From positions 1,763,074 to 1,827,073 of the forward strand of contig VYZB01000026.1 of the NCBI GenBank assembly GCA_013397455.1: a stretch of DNA of 64,000 nt, in the 5' to 3' direction. Positions 50,801 through 64,000 of the stretch are shown in pieces. The notes under the pieces were generated by a model. The model searched no databases. It was given only the letters and a program-made list of their open reading frames with translations, and was not told the origin of the DNA. Position 1 is the first letter of the stretch. Every line of letters starts with the position of its first letter. The position numbers and the translations under genes were made by a program. Source of the DNA: Crotophaga sulcirostris (Eukaryota; Chordata; Aves; Cuculiformes; Crotophagidae).

Positions 50801-53800
50801 TTGTTTCATAATACAAAGGTTGAGTCAGAGCACCTACAGTTATACATCCCTCTGGATTTACACTCTAACATCTCTTTTCCGTATCCACTGACTTAGTCTG
50901 AGTAATAACAATATTAATATCAGTGGAGCCTTGATTTCGAGCTATTATCAAACATGGCAACTGTTTTACAGTTATTTTTAAAATGCTTTATGCCAAGTTA
51001 TTAAATAATCCAAGTAAAATAATAGAATTACCTAAGTCTCTAAAAATCACATGTCTAAGATGGGACTTCCCATCTAATGGTCTGAGACTCTTAGCGCGTT
51101 TGGGTGTAAGAGACATTAATAAAGTTCAGGCAAATTTACTGTCTGGAGGAGCCATTTCTGACATTCACTAGGAAGTGAAGTAAGAGAATTCACCCTTCCT
51201 AACTTCAGAGACTAAGATGAGTTAGGATTGTGGATGCTTTATTGTCTTTCTAAATTTGATGAATAGATTGTCTATCAAGAAACAGAAAATTCCCTGGGGT
51301 AGCTGAGATCTTCATGACTGAAGAGACCTCCAAATATGCATCGCGTCTTCCACTGACTAAGGAATGAGTCCCTAAATTGGGCAATTCTGTTCAGTATCTG
51401 AACCACGGAAGGATAAATCTGGTCAAAGATGCAAGCTTTGTAATAGATTTAAAAGCATTTGTTCTTTAATAAAGAAGATTCAGACCTGCCATATTGAAGT
51501 GTAAGGGGAATCTTATCTCCCTTTACAAAGTACACTTATTTCTGTAATGTTTAGTATCATATTTTTTCAGAAGACTCCCCCTTCCTTATTGCTCCCTGAT
51601 AATTTATAATAACAGTAACACAATTTTCCTATTAGCAGCTATTTTGGTAGTAACATCTATACCAGATGCAGCTTTATCTTCTTCATGCTTTGTTGAGGTT
51701 TTCCTTTGTGCACTAGCACCTTCTAGAGATTCCAGACAGACACTTCTGTAGTGTAAATGTTAGGTCTGAACCCCTTAAAAGTTTTTCTTCTCACTGGAAT
51801 TAACAACAATTCCCCAAACAAATCTTTCCAATACAGAGAAACTGACATTCTTAAATATGTTATTTATTCCTTTTAAGGCTCTTTTGCTTGTTTCTCTCCT
51901 TGTTATTCAGTATCACAGTAAGGTTGATACCTTTCACTGACAAAATGACCTATCAGGGTGCCTTTCCTCTGTGAGGCTTATTTGCTCCTGGAATATTGTC
52001 CTTTCATATTTCTTCCAAACGATATCTAGTCTGCCTTTATAATTTTAGTTTCAAAAGGAAATGGATGGGATCTTCAAATGCCACTAACTTAATTCTTGTG
52101 GGTTTGGTTTTTTGTTTCTTTCGGTATCCCCCCTCGAACAGAGGAGAAAGAGTTGTTTACAAGGGACACACTTATAGAATATAGACTGATTTTCAGTGCA
52201 AATATTATACTGCAGCGAAGTAAATACCAGAAACTACTACACAGAGATCCAAGAGTCCTTAGTTTGTATTCTGGCTTCCGAGAAATTTTTAATCGATTTG
52301 TTTCGTTACGAAATACAAGTGTTTCATCAGTTTTCCCCCCTCCCACATTATTTATCTGAAAGCAACTGTATCAGGGGAAGAACTGTCTTTGCAGCACCAA
52401 TGTGGAAGAGCTCAGATTTCACTGGGTTAGTGTAATACCAATAAAACTGTGTAAGCAAAATGTAAGTGTCTTCATTTCAATATATGTCATTCAGAAGTGT
52501 TGTAGCTTATTCCAAATACAACTGTGGAGACTTAAATTCTTTGTGCAATCAAATATTCAAGTGATGGTTTCATCCTCTGGAAGGGTTTGAAGCTGGTGTT
52601 TTGTTTCTCATTAGCGATAGACATTTATTTTAGGACTTGGATTTCTGCCATTCCATTACTCTGTGTCTCTCTCTGTATCTGGCTCCAGAAGTCTTTGTAA
52701 GGTCCAAGTACCTGCTGTTATGTTTATAGATACTAACAAAATTTTGAATATACACAGTGAAAACACCAGGTGAAAATTAACCCAAATCACATTTCCTTAA
52801 GGATTCTTTATTATGAAATGTGATATCTCTCCAGTTAAATTAACCAGATAAAGCACTATCCTTCAGCTCAGTTTTAATTGTATTTGAGAGAGGAATTTCA
52901 AAAAGATTGGTTTATTAACACGTGGATATCAAACCAACTCAGAATTGTAACGAACACAAAGTAAAGTAGCCTGACTAGGAAAACTTAAATGACTGCAGAG
53001 GGGTGACTGTAGATAAATAGCATGATTTCAGAGAGTTAGCAGTCTTCCCTCCCTGCTAGCCATGGAATCAGGTTAGAAAGTTGTAACTGCAACTGGTATT
53101 GCCAGCTACTGGCATATTGCATCCTGGAAAGCACACACATTCCCATTTCACAGACCCTGCAATGAGAAATCCCTGCTCATCCAGTACTATTGAGTAATGC
53201 TCTGTTGCTCCTGGTCATAGCAATGTGGATTACTATGCTGGGAGGAAAAAGAATATGTAATTAAATCTGTCCACTGTGTAATTTCACACTTTTTTCCATA
53301 TCTAAGTACAAAACTAAAGATCTAGTGATAAATCACAGTAGATTTGTATATTCACCAATGCATTGGAACTCAAATAGCATATGATGTCAATTGATTTTGT
53401 CTTTTTTTTTTTAAGTCTCTCAATGGAGATTTTTCTGATGGAAGTAGAACAGACAGGACTTCTAAATTAACCATGCATTTGGATTGTTTATTTTGAAATC
53501 ACCTCCTTCCATTTGCCTTTGTTTTATTATTTGAGGTTGTCATGTATTGCAATAAAAGGTAACTTTTCAAAGTCCCTATCAAAATACATAAAACCTTCAG
53601 TATTGTTGACATGAAAGATTTCAAAACAGAAGGAAAAAAATCCTATTTTTTTTTTCCTGGAAAACTTTCAAACCTGTTCCAATTTGGAAGAAATCCAAAT
53701 ATCAAAATCCTTCACAAAACCCAACAGCCATTGTCTGCAATTGCCATGCTGCTACTCAGCATTACATTCCCTGAGCCAATGTGAACTCAGCAATGAGAAT

Positions 53801-56800
53801 TAGTGTCTGGGTCTGAGAGATGTGGCATCAGCTATGCCATTGATTTCCTTAGTGAGTGAGACTAGTCTTTTGCCCTCTTTGTATTTCTCTTTCCTTATCT
53901 ACAGAAAAGGAATAAATGATACTGACCTTATTTGTTAAATATTTTGAGATGTTACACAACTCAAAGGCATTCATCTCTTCTCAGCCTCTCCAGAGATTTT
54001 GCAGCACAAATGGAAAGCAGTCAGAGAGCCTCAGACAGGAGCAAGGTTTGCCAAAGCAGAACTTGTCTCTGGAAAACAGAAACTGAAGGGATGAAAATAA
54101 TCAGAGTACATGACAAATGAGGTAGGCAATCCCAAGCAGAAAAGACTTCAAGTTGTCCACAAATATTTTAAAAGTTTGAGGGAGGATTTTCAAAGGCCTC
54201 CTAGACAATCTGCCTACTAAATAATAAACTAAGGTGAACATGGTAGGAATAGTAAAACAGAAAAGTAAAGTATCTGAAACACCTATACGAGGATAAGAGT
54301 GTTTCAGTCTGGGACCCTTTTTCTGGAGTACAGAGAGAAAAGCTTTGACACAGAAAACCCTGGATCTTTCTTCTTCCATGATACTAAGCTGCTGGTCTCT
54401 TCTAACACTGCATTTTACACGGGCTGTGCTAACTAGTGGGCTGCATACCACACCACCATACTGTCCTGCAGGATAAGGTTTTCTCCCTGCCCAACTGAGA
54501 ACACTAATGAACACAGCACCTGAAAAAAAGCGTTAAAAATACAAAGAATATAGTAGTAGGAGGAGGAGGGGAGTAGTTGTAATAGGAATAGTTTGAGCCC
54601 AGTGAGAGGAAAATTAAATGTTAATGATTAAGTGTTATTTTCATGCCACAGCAGAAAAAGATGGAATCTTACACTACAAATATGCTCCCTATTCCTACGT
54701 GTATCTGTCGATATTCATGGACCATCTCCTTCTGTAGACAAACTAGACTGGGACACTTCAGCAAGGGTTTACTGTTGCTTAATAAGCTAGAAGAAACTCC
54801 CCACCCCACTCTGCTTCTCCCATCACCAAAATTAAATATGAAATTCATTGTCACAGGATGCTGTGGTGCAAAGAGGTATAAATAGGCTTTAAACAATATA
54901 CGGATCCTCCTGAAGGATGAGTCCAGCAGGGGCAATTAAAGAAGATGGTCCAGAAGCAGGCTCCAACTCAGGGAATGAGGAAATCTCCAATAATTTTTTC
55001 TCCATTACTTAATCATTCATTACTGCCTGTTCCACATCAAGGCTACTTGCACCTTTAGTGTGATCAAATACTTGACTTTTCACTCAAACAGAACATGCAT
55101 AGCAGTTTGTATTACATTTTATTTTAATGGAAAAAAGAAGTAGTTATCAACAAAAGAGAAAATCAGACTGAAAAAAGACCCAGGAGTTGCTTATGACAGA
55201 CACTGGCACAGTGTGTTATGTCTGTGCAGTACCTATGAATAGCTTCTTTATTTTTATAGTCACAGTAAGGTACAGTATGTGTCACCTCCGAAATTTAATG
55301 AACCCAACATTCCAGGAAATGAAAGTGAAAAGGTAGATCTTAAAAATGTATCTTTAAAGGTGTCTCAGGCAATTAATCTTTTCCAGCAGGGAAATCAGCT
55401 TTTCTTAGTCTTTAAGTTCACTAAAGATAAATTCACAGTATTACCCTACACAACATGTTGTCTTAAATACTGGCACGTCAGCACATAAGCACAAGGAGTT
55501 GATATTTAATCTTTGTGGAGAGAAAAGTAACTCTGAAATGGCTGAGAGAGGACAACTGGCTTTCTCTGTAGGCTAAGGGAACAAGGCGAAGTTCTTCAGG
55601 TGTTGGCTATGTTGGGGTTGGGTGAGGGGTTTTTTTTCTGTATTACTCTACGGTGCCCTTGCTTGGCAGAAAGTCTGGTGAAATTTCACAAAGTCACTCT
55701 CCTGCTTTTTTTTGTCCCTTCCTTGGGAATCATCTTTCTTATCCTACCTGTGGAAAACATTGTGGAGGGTGGGTGACAGTGATGCCTTTTGCTTTAAGGT
55801 CAGAGCTCCTGAACCTAGCTTACTCAAGTCTTGGCATCAACTGCATGCTGATCCAGGTGCTAACATCATTCGGTACCCAGCCACCAGCTCCCTGGTGCTA
55901 GTCATTGTACACATGGCTGTACAAGGGGTTTGAATGGTTCCTCTTGCTTCAGTTTTCTCTTGGAGTAAAGGCAAAGTAAGACAGTTGATATAATCTACTA
56001 GTTGAAAATACCATGCATGTAACTACAGGCATATGGATGACAATCTGGTCCTAGTTTTGAAGAATATATTTTTTTGAATATTTGAAACCTGTGGAGTTCT
56101 ACGAGTTTTTGATTGGTTGGTTTGTTTTTCTGTCTGCTCCTTTAGGAATAGGTGCCTCAGACTTTATAAGGCAAAGGGAATTTCACACCAAGGTAAGGCA
56201 GGTTATGGTGTGTTGTAGGATAGGCATTACTGCCTATTTTCTTCAGATTCACTCCCTCAAAAGACATAGTTTATGCATTTTTGTCCTCATGCCCACTCAC
56301 CTTCAGTCTTGTACAGGGCAAGTCCAACGATAAAATAAACTAGCTTTATTAAGCAAGATTTATGGTCAGTTTGTTACCTGCAAAACTGCAAACAGGTTAC
56401 AAACAAAGGAATGTAACTGCAATCTTAAAGTAAATTTAACAGCTGAATGTTTTTCCAGTTGCTTAGATTTTATTACCTTTGTATGCCTAATATATTCTTA
56501 GGAATCCATTATGGAGCCGCAGAAGCATCCTTTTTGGATTAAACCCCCAGGTCTGAAATATTTCTCTTACTGTTGGACTTTCAATTATATCAACTGGACT
56601 TCTAATTTATTTTTAAGGCAAATGAGGTATTGCAGCATGTAAACAGCGTAAACAGTTGTTACTTTGCAGGTCAAAATCTTTCCCATGTATCTAATTTCTG
56701 TTGTGGGATGTCTTTTGTTGTTTGCTTGTTTATTTGTATTTACACTTTAGGTGGAGTTAAAAAAAAGGTGTGTAGAGTACATGTAGAAGACATGCCACTG

Positions 56801-59800
56801 TTCCAATATTTATACCATGTTCTATGTCCTTATCATGTCTTGTGTTTCTTCCATTAAAATTGGCTCTTCAACTGTTTTGCCAAGCTGGTTTGGAGTGCAT
56901 GCATGATGCTTCAACACAGCATGGACAGATTTAGTAATGAATGATCTTGTTTATAAACTTCCTCCATCCTCCACACTAACTCATCATTTTTGGGCCTCTA
57001 GTGTTTCAGTGATTCATGCTAACCTAGTGACTGCAAGAACCTAGAGTTAAAAGAATGCACAAGATTATCAGTAATTCATCAATTATTGAGCAAGTGATTC
57101 CCATAATTGGCAATTATCTAACCACGAGCTGTAGCTTTCCATGATCAAATCTGCCCCATTGATCTACCTTCTCTTCTGATGAACTTCTGGCTTCTTAGCC
57201 AAGCTGAGCCACCACACAAGAAGGAACAAGTCACCTGTATTTCAAGGCTAGCACTGAATCAGCAAAAGCAATCAATAAGTCTTTGCAAATGCTTCCTCCA
57301 GAAAGGGACATTTCTCCCCTCTATTTGCATCTTTCTTATGATATCAGTTCCACAGTTGAACATCAGAGATGCTCACTGATGTGCACTTACCAGCTGTGGA
57401 AAAATGCCCAAAGATAAAACTAGCAATGAGTTAAGCTATCTTTTTTCTTTCCACAAAGCTCTTCCACAAAATGCAAATGGCCAGACTGGATTTTTCTACA
57501 GTACTTTTACAAATTTAACAGTTTTAGAGCTCGTATAAATTTTCAGTTTAGCTTAAAGGTCTGTCATTTCTCACTAGAAGGACAATTTCTGTGGTTTTAT
57601 TTTGCTTCTTAAATTCAGCCAAAGAAATTGAAAACCTCTCATGGAATCTTCCATCAGTGATGATCAATTCTGAAAGCCTTCCAGGTCAGAGAGGCTTGAC
57701 TTTACTTCCATGAACTGAACTTCCACAGAATTCTCCTTGGAAACAATGACTGGTTAATGAGCTATTTTTTCTTAAAAAGCAATATTGAAGGAAGTTGAAC
57801 TTTTTGTGCACTATTCCAAATCAACCATGACACATTGTTAGTTGAAAAGATTCTGCCTCTAGAAAACTAAAAGAAAGTTGCCCACAACTATTATTTCCAC
57901 GGGCTGAACACCCTCCAAGTAACCACTTCATCTTACACCAGTTGGGGTATGCTATTTCTTTGGTATAGCCTGACTGATATCAACATACAAAGTCAATCAC
58001 GTTTACTCTTCGCTCCCAGATGTAAAATAAGCATGATTTCTACACAGCAGTGAAGGTACCTCAAAGCTCCTTTCAAGTTGCTGTATTCCACAGTGGTCAT
58101 TTCGAGGCTTTCTAGGCTGACAATTTGTTAGTTACAGTCAGGGAGTATTGAGGTCTTAGAATTTCTCAGAGATCAAGGGTATTGCCTGAAGCAAAGCCAT
58201 ATATGCAGTGAACTCTTAGAGAAAACATTATTTGATAAAAGGTGAAAAAGGGATGAAGTGCATTATTCAAGGTCATTCTGAAGGAGAATGATGATGCCAA
58301 ACAGAGAGACCGTGGTTCCTTGCTGAAGGACAATGCTCTTTCCTTAGGGTCAGAGGTTTCCCAGTACTCTCAAGTGAGGCACCTCCTCATTACATGCTAC
58401 AAAACATTCATACTGTGGATGCTGCTATCATGACAAAACTGTTTGGTTACATTAGCACAGTAAATCTCTCTGCATGTAGGAAAATATAATCTATTCTTCT
58501 GTAAACACAATTCTGCTTCTTTCTTCAGGGTTGCTTCTTCTGGTCCACCTGTTTCTACATTCAACTCTTCTTAAAACCTCAGTGACAACAACAAAGACAC
58601 TACTGGAAAATTATCCTACACTTAGGGACCTCAGACTCTTTAGCTGAATAAAGAGAAGGTGTTAGGCAAGTTTTGCCTATTAGGTTCTACCTAGAAAAGT
58701 GTGAAAACAGAAAGCTCTTTAGCTTAGCAGAAACTGATACAACACTTCAGTACTTAAAAAGTATAAACTAAACAAATTTAGACTAGAAATGAGGTCCAGA
58801 AAAAGTGATTTCCAATGTTATTTACCCGAAGATATAGTTCTTACATGCTAGGGACTTTCCTAACCAAGACTAGATGCTGTTTTATAATACACACTAATAT
58901 TTGAGTCATTAATTCAGGGATCAACTATGTGTATAATATCATATTAGGTTGTTACACTCTGGCTTTATGATCTGAGAACTACTAAAAATGATAAGGGTTT
59001 GCTCCAAGAGATTGTGGCCAAGGGAGACATGGCATCAACACTTTTCCTATAAAGGCCTAGCACAGACAGCTGAACACTTAAGTGGTGCCTTATTATAAAT
59101 CCAGCGGGAAGAATTTAAACTTATCTCCAGGTGTTGACTCACTTTTTGTGAGTGAGCATCCATTTCACTGTGAACAAACACAAAATCGCGTAAGCATGGT
59201 GCTGCCCACACTGTGGCTCTTCCTGCTGCAGCTATGAGAAGCAGCATTCCCAACTGAGAACCCTGCAAGATGAAGTGTCTCTCTAAGATGTATCTAGCCA
59301 TGACATGCTTGCACCCACATTGCATCTTCTGCCCGTGCACTTGCACGTTAGTCTGAGCAGGCCACTGTTTTCTCGGATATGTGTTCTGTTGTGACCAAGA
59401 AAAACTCATATTCCTAGGAACACATCAGTGATTTTGCTCTTACTGCTGCTCCTACTTGGATACAAGGAGGCTCTGCACTTGCTCCTCAAAGCAAAGTTCA
59501 ACCACATCCCCCTGCTCCTCTGCTATTGCTTTCATTGTCCTGAGTTTCAGCCAATGCTGCATCTATCCAGAGTAGCTCATCTCTTCTCTGTCCAGTGCGC
59601 TTTACACCTCTCACATCTGCACAAGGATAGATAGCTTTCACAAAATTTGAGGCACCTCTTAACACTTGTTTTATGTTCTAATTCATACTGAGAAGGAGGA
59701 CTCAGAGAGTACATTTCCTTCATCTGTCCCATCCCTTGATGTCTGTTCCTGGGACTCTTGTGACAGCCCACTGTTTTTGGAAACAGAATCATCTGTGAAT

Positions 59801-59859
59801 CAAAAGTTTTCATTGATAATAAAAAAAATTGAATAAAATATAATCTAATCTTGTGTAAA
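47885..59859. other. Unique AT-rich DNA, no gene seen
   Basis: No gene, RNA or transposon is recognised. ORFs up to 137 codons occur (54101-54514, minus), as well as overlapping opposite-strand ORFs at 52089-52435. None has a recognisable motif or reading-frame-consistent splice sites. A 69-codon plus ORF at 55279-55488 is hydrophilic at its start but unrecognised. Homeodomain-like cores cluster near 57050-57160 (listed separately). Confidence 0.55.
57050..57160. promoter_or_regulatory. Possible conserved non-coding block
   Basis: CAGTAATTCATCAATTATTG, CATAATTGGCAATTATC and CCATGATCAAATC form a tight run of ATTA/AATT cores. CATAATTGGCAATTAT contains an imperfect inverted AATTG/CAATT pair. 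Unproven. Confidence 0.18.
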
Positions 59860-59968
59860 TTATTATATATGAATATGTATGGTTTAAATAATACCATTAT
59901 ATATATTGCATAAATAATTAGTATAGATTATTATACTATACTGTACTATATTGTATTATAATTATAGA
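59860..59968. repeat. AT-rich low-complexity block
   Basis: About 110 bp of almost pure A/T, with TATATAT, ATTATACTATACTGTAC and TTGTATTATAATTATAG. It also has a short inverted pair ATGGT...ACCAT around 59877-59895. It could melt easily and may have scaffold-attachment or slippage properties. Confidence 0.75.
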
Positions 59969-62900
59969 TCCATTGCAGCAGGACATCTTCTGATCTGAGG
60001 GGGAAAAAAGAAGTTGGAGTTGAATAAATTAGAGATTAAAAGGGAAGTAACAAATGGACTGCAATGCCTCAGAAAGCCTGGGAATTTGAATTTTTATAAG
60101 GATTTATTATGTTTACTGTATCTGCGTTAGTAAAAACTGCAACTGCCTGAGCAAAACTTTTTTTCAGCTGACATAGCACATACCATTTATTTTTCTCTTT
60201 TTACTAAAGAAAGTTGAGTTTTTTATGAATTAGTGTACTGCAATACTAAGTTTTATATTATCTATAAACTAAGGTAGTAAAAAAAGTCACATCATTTTAA
60301 CCTTGGAATGCAACAGGGAATGTGGTGGATGTGTAAAAATTTAATGCCCTCCAGTGTCTGGTTAAATGGTCAGTGCTGATGAGTGGGAGTTTTCGCATCT
60401 GTTTCATAGTAGTATATTTTCATTGCTTTATCTTCTGGAGGGATCTCTGAAGTTTGGGCTGCCCTTCCAAAGCAGCAAGGCCATGCAACAGATCTTCTGG
60501 TGAGAAGGTGAGTAGATCCTAACTGAAGTTTTTTGGCAGCCAGAAAGGTCAGCTAAAAACTGAGCATTTCTCACATATTGAAGACATTCTTTTCATTATG
60601 CTGCACATCTGTCAACCAAGTTGTTTGGGTCAAAACTAAAAAAACCCACATTTATTCCTTATAGTTGGTGTGGGTTACATTTCTCCCTCAGACCCTACTG
60701 TCCATAATTGTTCAGGTTCACACAATACCTGCCTAAATAAAATCTGTGTCATGAGCAGCAGTTGTGTGATAAATATATAAAATGATAATGTCCTTGCTAT
60801 ACAAAGAGTTATGGCTTTTGCAGTACCTTGCTTCACTGCTGCATTCTGGAAAAACAAAGGATAGATAATTCATCATTGGAAGAAAACGACGTTAAAATAC
60901 TTCTTAATGACAACTCCCACTTTATTCAGTGACAGTTGGTATGAAAAGCTGAACTGGTCTGAATGAACCCAGAATTCCCTACTCTTTTTATCTTCTTGTC
61001 TTAGATCAAAGCAAATATGCAAAGAAAACACAGACTCTGTGTTTGAATAGAATAAAAGAGGCAGTTTTATAAGCATGTGTTCTGAAGAAAGTCATGCAGA
61101 TGTTTTACTTTTTTAAACTGCTTTGCTTATATGTAAAGCCAAGTGAACTGTAGCTCGGCTGGTTGTTTTGGATACCGAGCTATTTACCATTTTCCAAGAA
61201 TGTCTGTTTTCCTGACTTCCTCCCTGTGCTTGTGCAAAATATTGCCTTGTCTCCTCTCTGATCAAAACAGTCCTGACAACAGAAGATGATGCAGTAAAAG
61301 CCCACTCTCTACGTGTTTGTGTGTGTATGTGTATCAGCGTATTGTGCTTGCAAATCCTACGGGATAAAAGCTGCCACATAAATGTAAATTTAAGTCATGG
61401 TCTTCTTTGAACTGATGACCCTTTGCTGCTGTCTTTTTTGACAGGATAAGCAGCATGAATAACAATTGTCAGAATGAAATGGCACGATAAATCCTGCTCC
61501 TTGCTAATTTTTCAAAACCTAGGCTATCTTCACATATTTAAGGACTTACAGTTGAACTGTGTCTTCAAAGTGAAAAATAAATAAAAGGCAAAGTTTTGGC
61601 TAGAATAAACTTTCAAAAGCAGCTTTGGACTTGTAGCTTTGATTTGCAGTTTCAGAAATGAAATACTCATTTCTGAGTGTAACTCCTGGTAAAATGCAAG
61701 AAAATTGGGCCATTTTTAGTTTCTTAAACCTTTTTTTTTTCCTTAGCTTTTCTTTCCCTACTGGCTATTTTCCATTATCAAAAAGTCTGTTATCCACAGA
61801 AAAAGTTCTGATTTCTTTGCAATTCTTGACACTCACAAACATTGCCTCAAATACTGTATTTTGCTTATGTCTGGACTCATATTTCCATCCTGATGTTTTA
61901 CACGAGAACTATAAGCCAGGTCTTATTTATCTGTGACACTTCATAACATTTTATTCAAATTCTAAATAAATTCTTAAGTCTAGCACTATGTTTGCAAATA
62001 ATTTCTATTACCATGCTCCCTTCTTTTACTAAGAAAGAGAGTCAAGATGGTAGTTCATGTAGGTTTCTGATTCTTCCTTTTAAATTTCCCTTACACGAAC
62101 AGCAATTACATTACAGTTGTCTGAATTTGCATTCTAAGTTATTTGGATATCTGAACATCATCAAGCCTCATAGATGTCAGTGAAACATTAAAGCAACTGA
62201 AATGAACTGGCACTGCTAAAACTTACACTAGCAGTTTTAGAGTTTGCATAGGAGGCCTTGTTAAGGTCAAGTTAAAAAGGAAAGTACCTTTAATCTGCTC
62301 AGTAGGTGGTCAAATTGTCATTAAAGGCTGGTGTTGCTGCTTTTTTATTTTGTGAGCCAGTTCACTATATTTCTTCCTGACTCCTATCGTTTTGGTCTAT
62401 GGCCTACTGGACCTTAAAAAGTGACTCTCACTGGTATAGAACAAAGAGTTCCTAGTACTCATCAGTGGTGTGGAAATTTGCCATCTCTATTGTGTGCCAC
62501 TGACTTGGCAAGTTGATTTGATGACAGAAGCTATTCCCAAAATAATCCATCTAGCTGTCTTTCTCCAAAGGGAAAAATCACTTATATTAGAGGCCAAAAA
62601 TTATAGATGCTGCTGGGATCACAGGACTTTTTATTGTTTTGGTTTTTTTTTTTAGATTGTTGACTAAACTAACAGTGTCAAGAGTTAAACTGTTTCTCAG
62701 GAAAGTGATTGTCACTATGGTTATGCACAGAAGCCAATATCCATTTTTAGCTTTTTGCCCTTTAATTCAAACTTTGAGTTTTAATAATAAGAGTCCCGAG
62801 AGTTTAGAAAAGACTGTATCTCCTATCAAATATTATTGCATCAAGTTACATTGAAGATACCCTAGTTCTTCCACATTTCTACACACTGTTCTCAAGAAGC

Positions 62901-63043
62901 AAATGGAGGGAATCTAACACCCATTTACTGTAACCTCGCAAAAATAATGGGAATAAGTCATGCTGGCCTAAAAATGTTCAACAGTGGTACAAAATTTGAG
63001 ATCTGAGATCCACTGCAACGTAAGGGTCACTGCATTGTTTCAG
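59969..63043. other. Unique DNA, no gene seen
   Basis: No gene or transposon is recognised. A short TG run lies near 61313-61333. Overlapping short ORFs on both strands (60675-61379, 61658-62854) carry no motif. Confidence 0.55.
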
Positions 63044-63095
63044 GGACACCTTGGATGTTGTTCCACGTCTTTTCTCAACATCCAGTAAAGTTAAG
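63044..63095 (+). CDS. Weak candidate 52-nt exon, in phase with 63242
   Basis: The acceptor CACTGCATTGTTTCAG precedes the block and the donor TTAAG|GTAAGC follows it. One frame is open across it (one base plus 17 codons, including DTLDVVPRLFSTSSKVK). It exits in phase 0, matching the frame of the block starting at 63242 after a 146-bp gap with GT-AG ends. The peptide is unrecognised. This could be a decoy pair or a transcript extending past the right edge. Confidence 0.14.
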
Positions 63096-63241
63096 GTAAG
63101 CTCAGGAAACTTTTACTAAAAGCAGAGGGGTTAACTCAACAGTCATTGCACTATACAAAATAGATTGAATTAGCCTGTGGTTTAGATGCTCTAGTGCTGA
63201 TAGACAAACATGCAGAATCAGTCCCGTCTCTTTGTCTTCAG

Positions 63242-63424
63242 GCAGCAGAGGAAGTGTTCAACCCAATAAAGGGTACAAGAACAGACCAAGTCCATAAGGA
63301 TGCTTACCCGGTCTGTGTGCCATATGCCGTATTTTCTGCAACTCAGACTTTCAGTTGTCCGAACATTATTGCCACTCATCTTTCCATATTTGTCCATCTG
63401 TCTTATTTTTGGTGTCTCATCTAG
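63242..63424 (+). CDS. Weak candidate second exon, open to a stop
   Basis: A strong acceptor, CCCGTCTCTTTGTCTTCAG, precedes GCAGCAGAGGAAGTG. The frame stays open for 60 codons to TAG. The first 20 or so residues (AAEEVFNPIKGTRTDQ) look protein-like, but the remainder is hydrophobic and nondescript. No good internal donor is seen, so it would be a terminal exon. Unrecognised. Confidence 0.14.
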   Translation, partial: AAEEVFNPIKGTRTDQVHKDAYPVCVPYAVFSATQTFSCPNIIATHLSIFVHLSYFWCLI

Positions 63425-64000
63425 ATGAGAATTACTTTCTCTCTGTTTCTATCAGCTTCCTTTAGCAGAAAACTAAGGCAAGAGGAATATTATTTTTTTT
63501 AAATTCCTTCTGTGAACTTTCTTGCCAGCTTGGCTTTTATACGTTTATTTAAATTGAATTATTGTTGGAAGCCATGGACAGAATCCATCTCACTAAAATG
63601 CTGATGTCTACATCTAACCCAGCCACTGGTGTGCACCTTCAGGGTCATCACCTTCATCTGTTAGTTTTAGAAATTAACTTTAGGATGAGATTACTTGTGT
63701 CCTAATAAGCTCATTTCCCTCTTTGGGTTCTGAAGGAAACACAAGATGTACAGAATGCAGATGTATTGGCAGTAATTGCGGAGATATATGGGAAGCCAAA
63801 GATCAGACATAGGCATCTGTATATGGAGATGCAAGTACTGCGCAATGAACATATCAAACCATTCTTGAGTTCAGGATGATGTGATAGCATGTGCTGTCAG
63901 CGGTTTGTGGTATTTGCTTGGGTTTTGCTCTTTTTTCTTATTCTTTTTTTGGTTTTTTGTAACTAAAATAAGAATCTTGCTTTCCCACAGAAATTTTCAC

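Noticed and set aside
52089..52435. Overlapping ORFs on both strands of 79-87 codons
   Set aside because: Mutually antisense, no motif and no splice sites in phase.
54101..54514. 137-codon minus-strand ORF
   Set aside because: No recognisable motif, no coherent composition and no flanking splice structure. Length is within what chance gives.
1..64000. CRISPR arrays, bacterial operons, prophage or defence systems, tRNA and rRNA genes
   Set aside because: The sequence is vertebrate nuclear DNA. No regularly spaced direct repeats, no tRNA cloverleaf or rRNA core sequences were seen.

Overview
The window reads as nuclear DNA from a bird. It is AT-rich and CpG-poor, with no operons, ribosome-binding sites or dense long ORFs. 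The only transposons I recognise are CR1 LINE 3' fragments, the signature retroposon of birds (also found in other reptiles). Two CR1 copies are well preserved (35427-35869, plus strand; 47636-47884, minus strand) and one is heavily decayed (about 43310-43500, minus strand). I found no SINE with a poly(A) tail, no L1, no rRNA, no tRNA and no CpG island. The species and chromosome cannot be fixed from sequence alone.

The overall picture is a gene desert or very long intron. No protein-coding gene can be named. Open reading frames longer than 60 codons are scattered on both strands at about the rate expected by chance. Several are explained by low-complexity sequence: the pentanucleotide pyrimidine tract at 38041-38330 and the TG-rich block at 15411-15622.

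Region by region: 1-15410 is unique AT-rich DNA with a perfect palindrome (380-400) and, on the minus strand, two short exon-like blocks (5292-5440 and 5734-5776) that join in phase to give a coiled-coil peptide. 15411-35426 is unique DNA with an E-box-rich block (16901-17263), possible conserved non-coding blocks (20570-20780, 22400-22660, 31650-31920), a lysine/glutamate-rich decayed frame (27941-28183, minus) and the longest ORF of the window (34046-34621, minus, 191 codons, unrecognised). 35427-48000 holds all three CR1 copies, the large (CCTTT)/(TCTTC) microsatellite, a 60-bp-period duplication beside a splice-acceptor-like site, and two exon-like blocks on the plus strand (44649-44759 and 47330-47408) that could belong to a non-coding transcript. 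48000-64000 is unique DNA with an AT-rich block (59860-59968) and a further plus-strand exon-like pair near the right edge (63044-63095, 63242 onward).

The most useful hypotheses are that this is a repeat-poor regulatory desert carrying distal enhancers, and that one or more short or non-coding transcripts cross it. Splice-like calls here are weak, because decoy exons are common in vertebrate DNA. RNA-seq and bird-mammal alignment would settle them.
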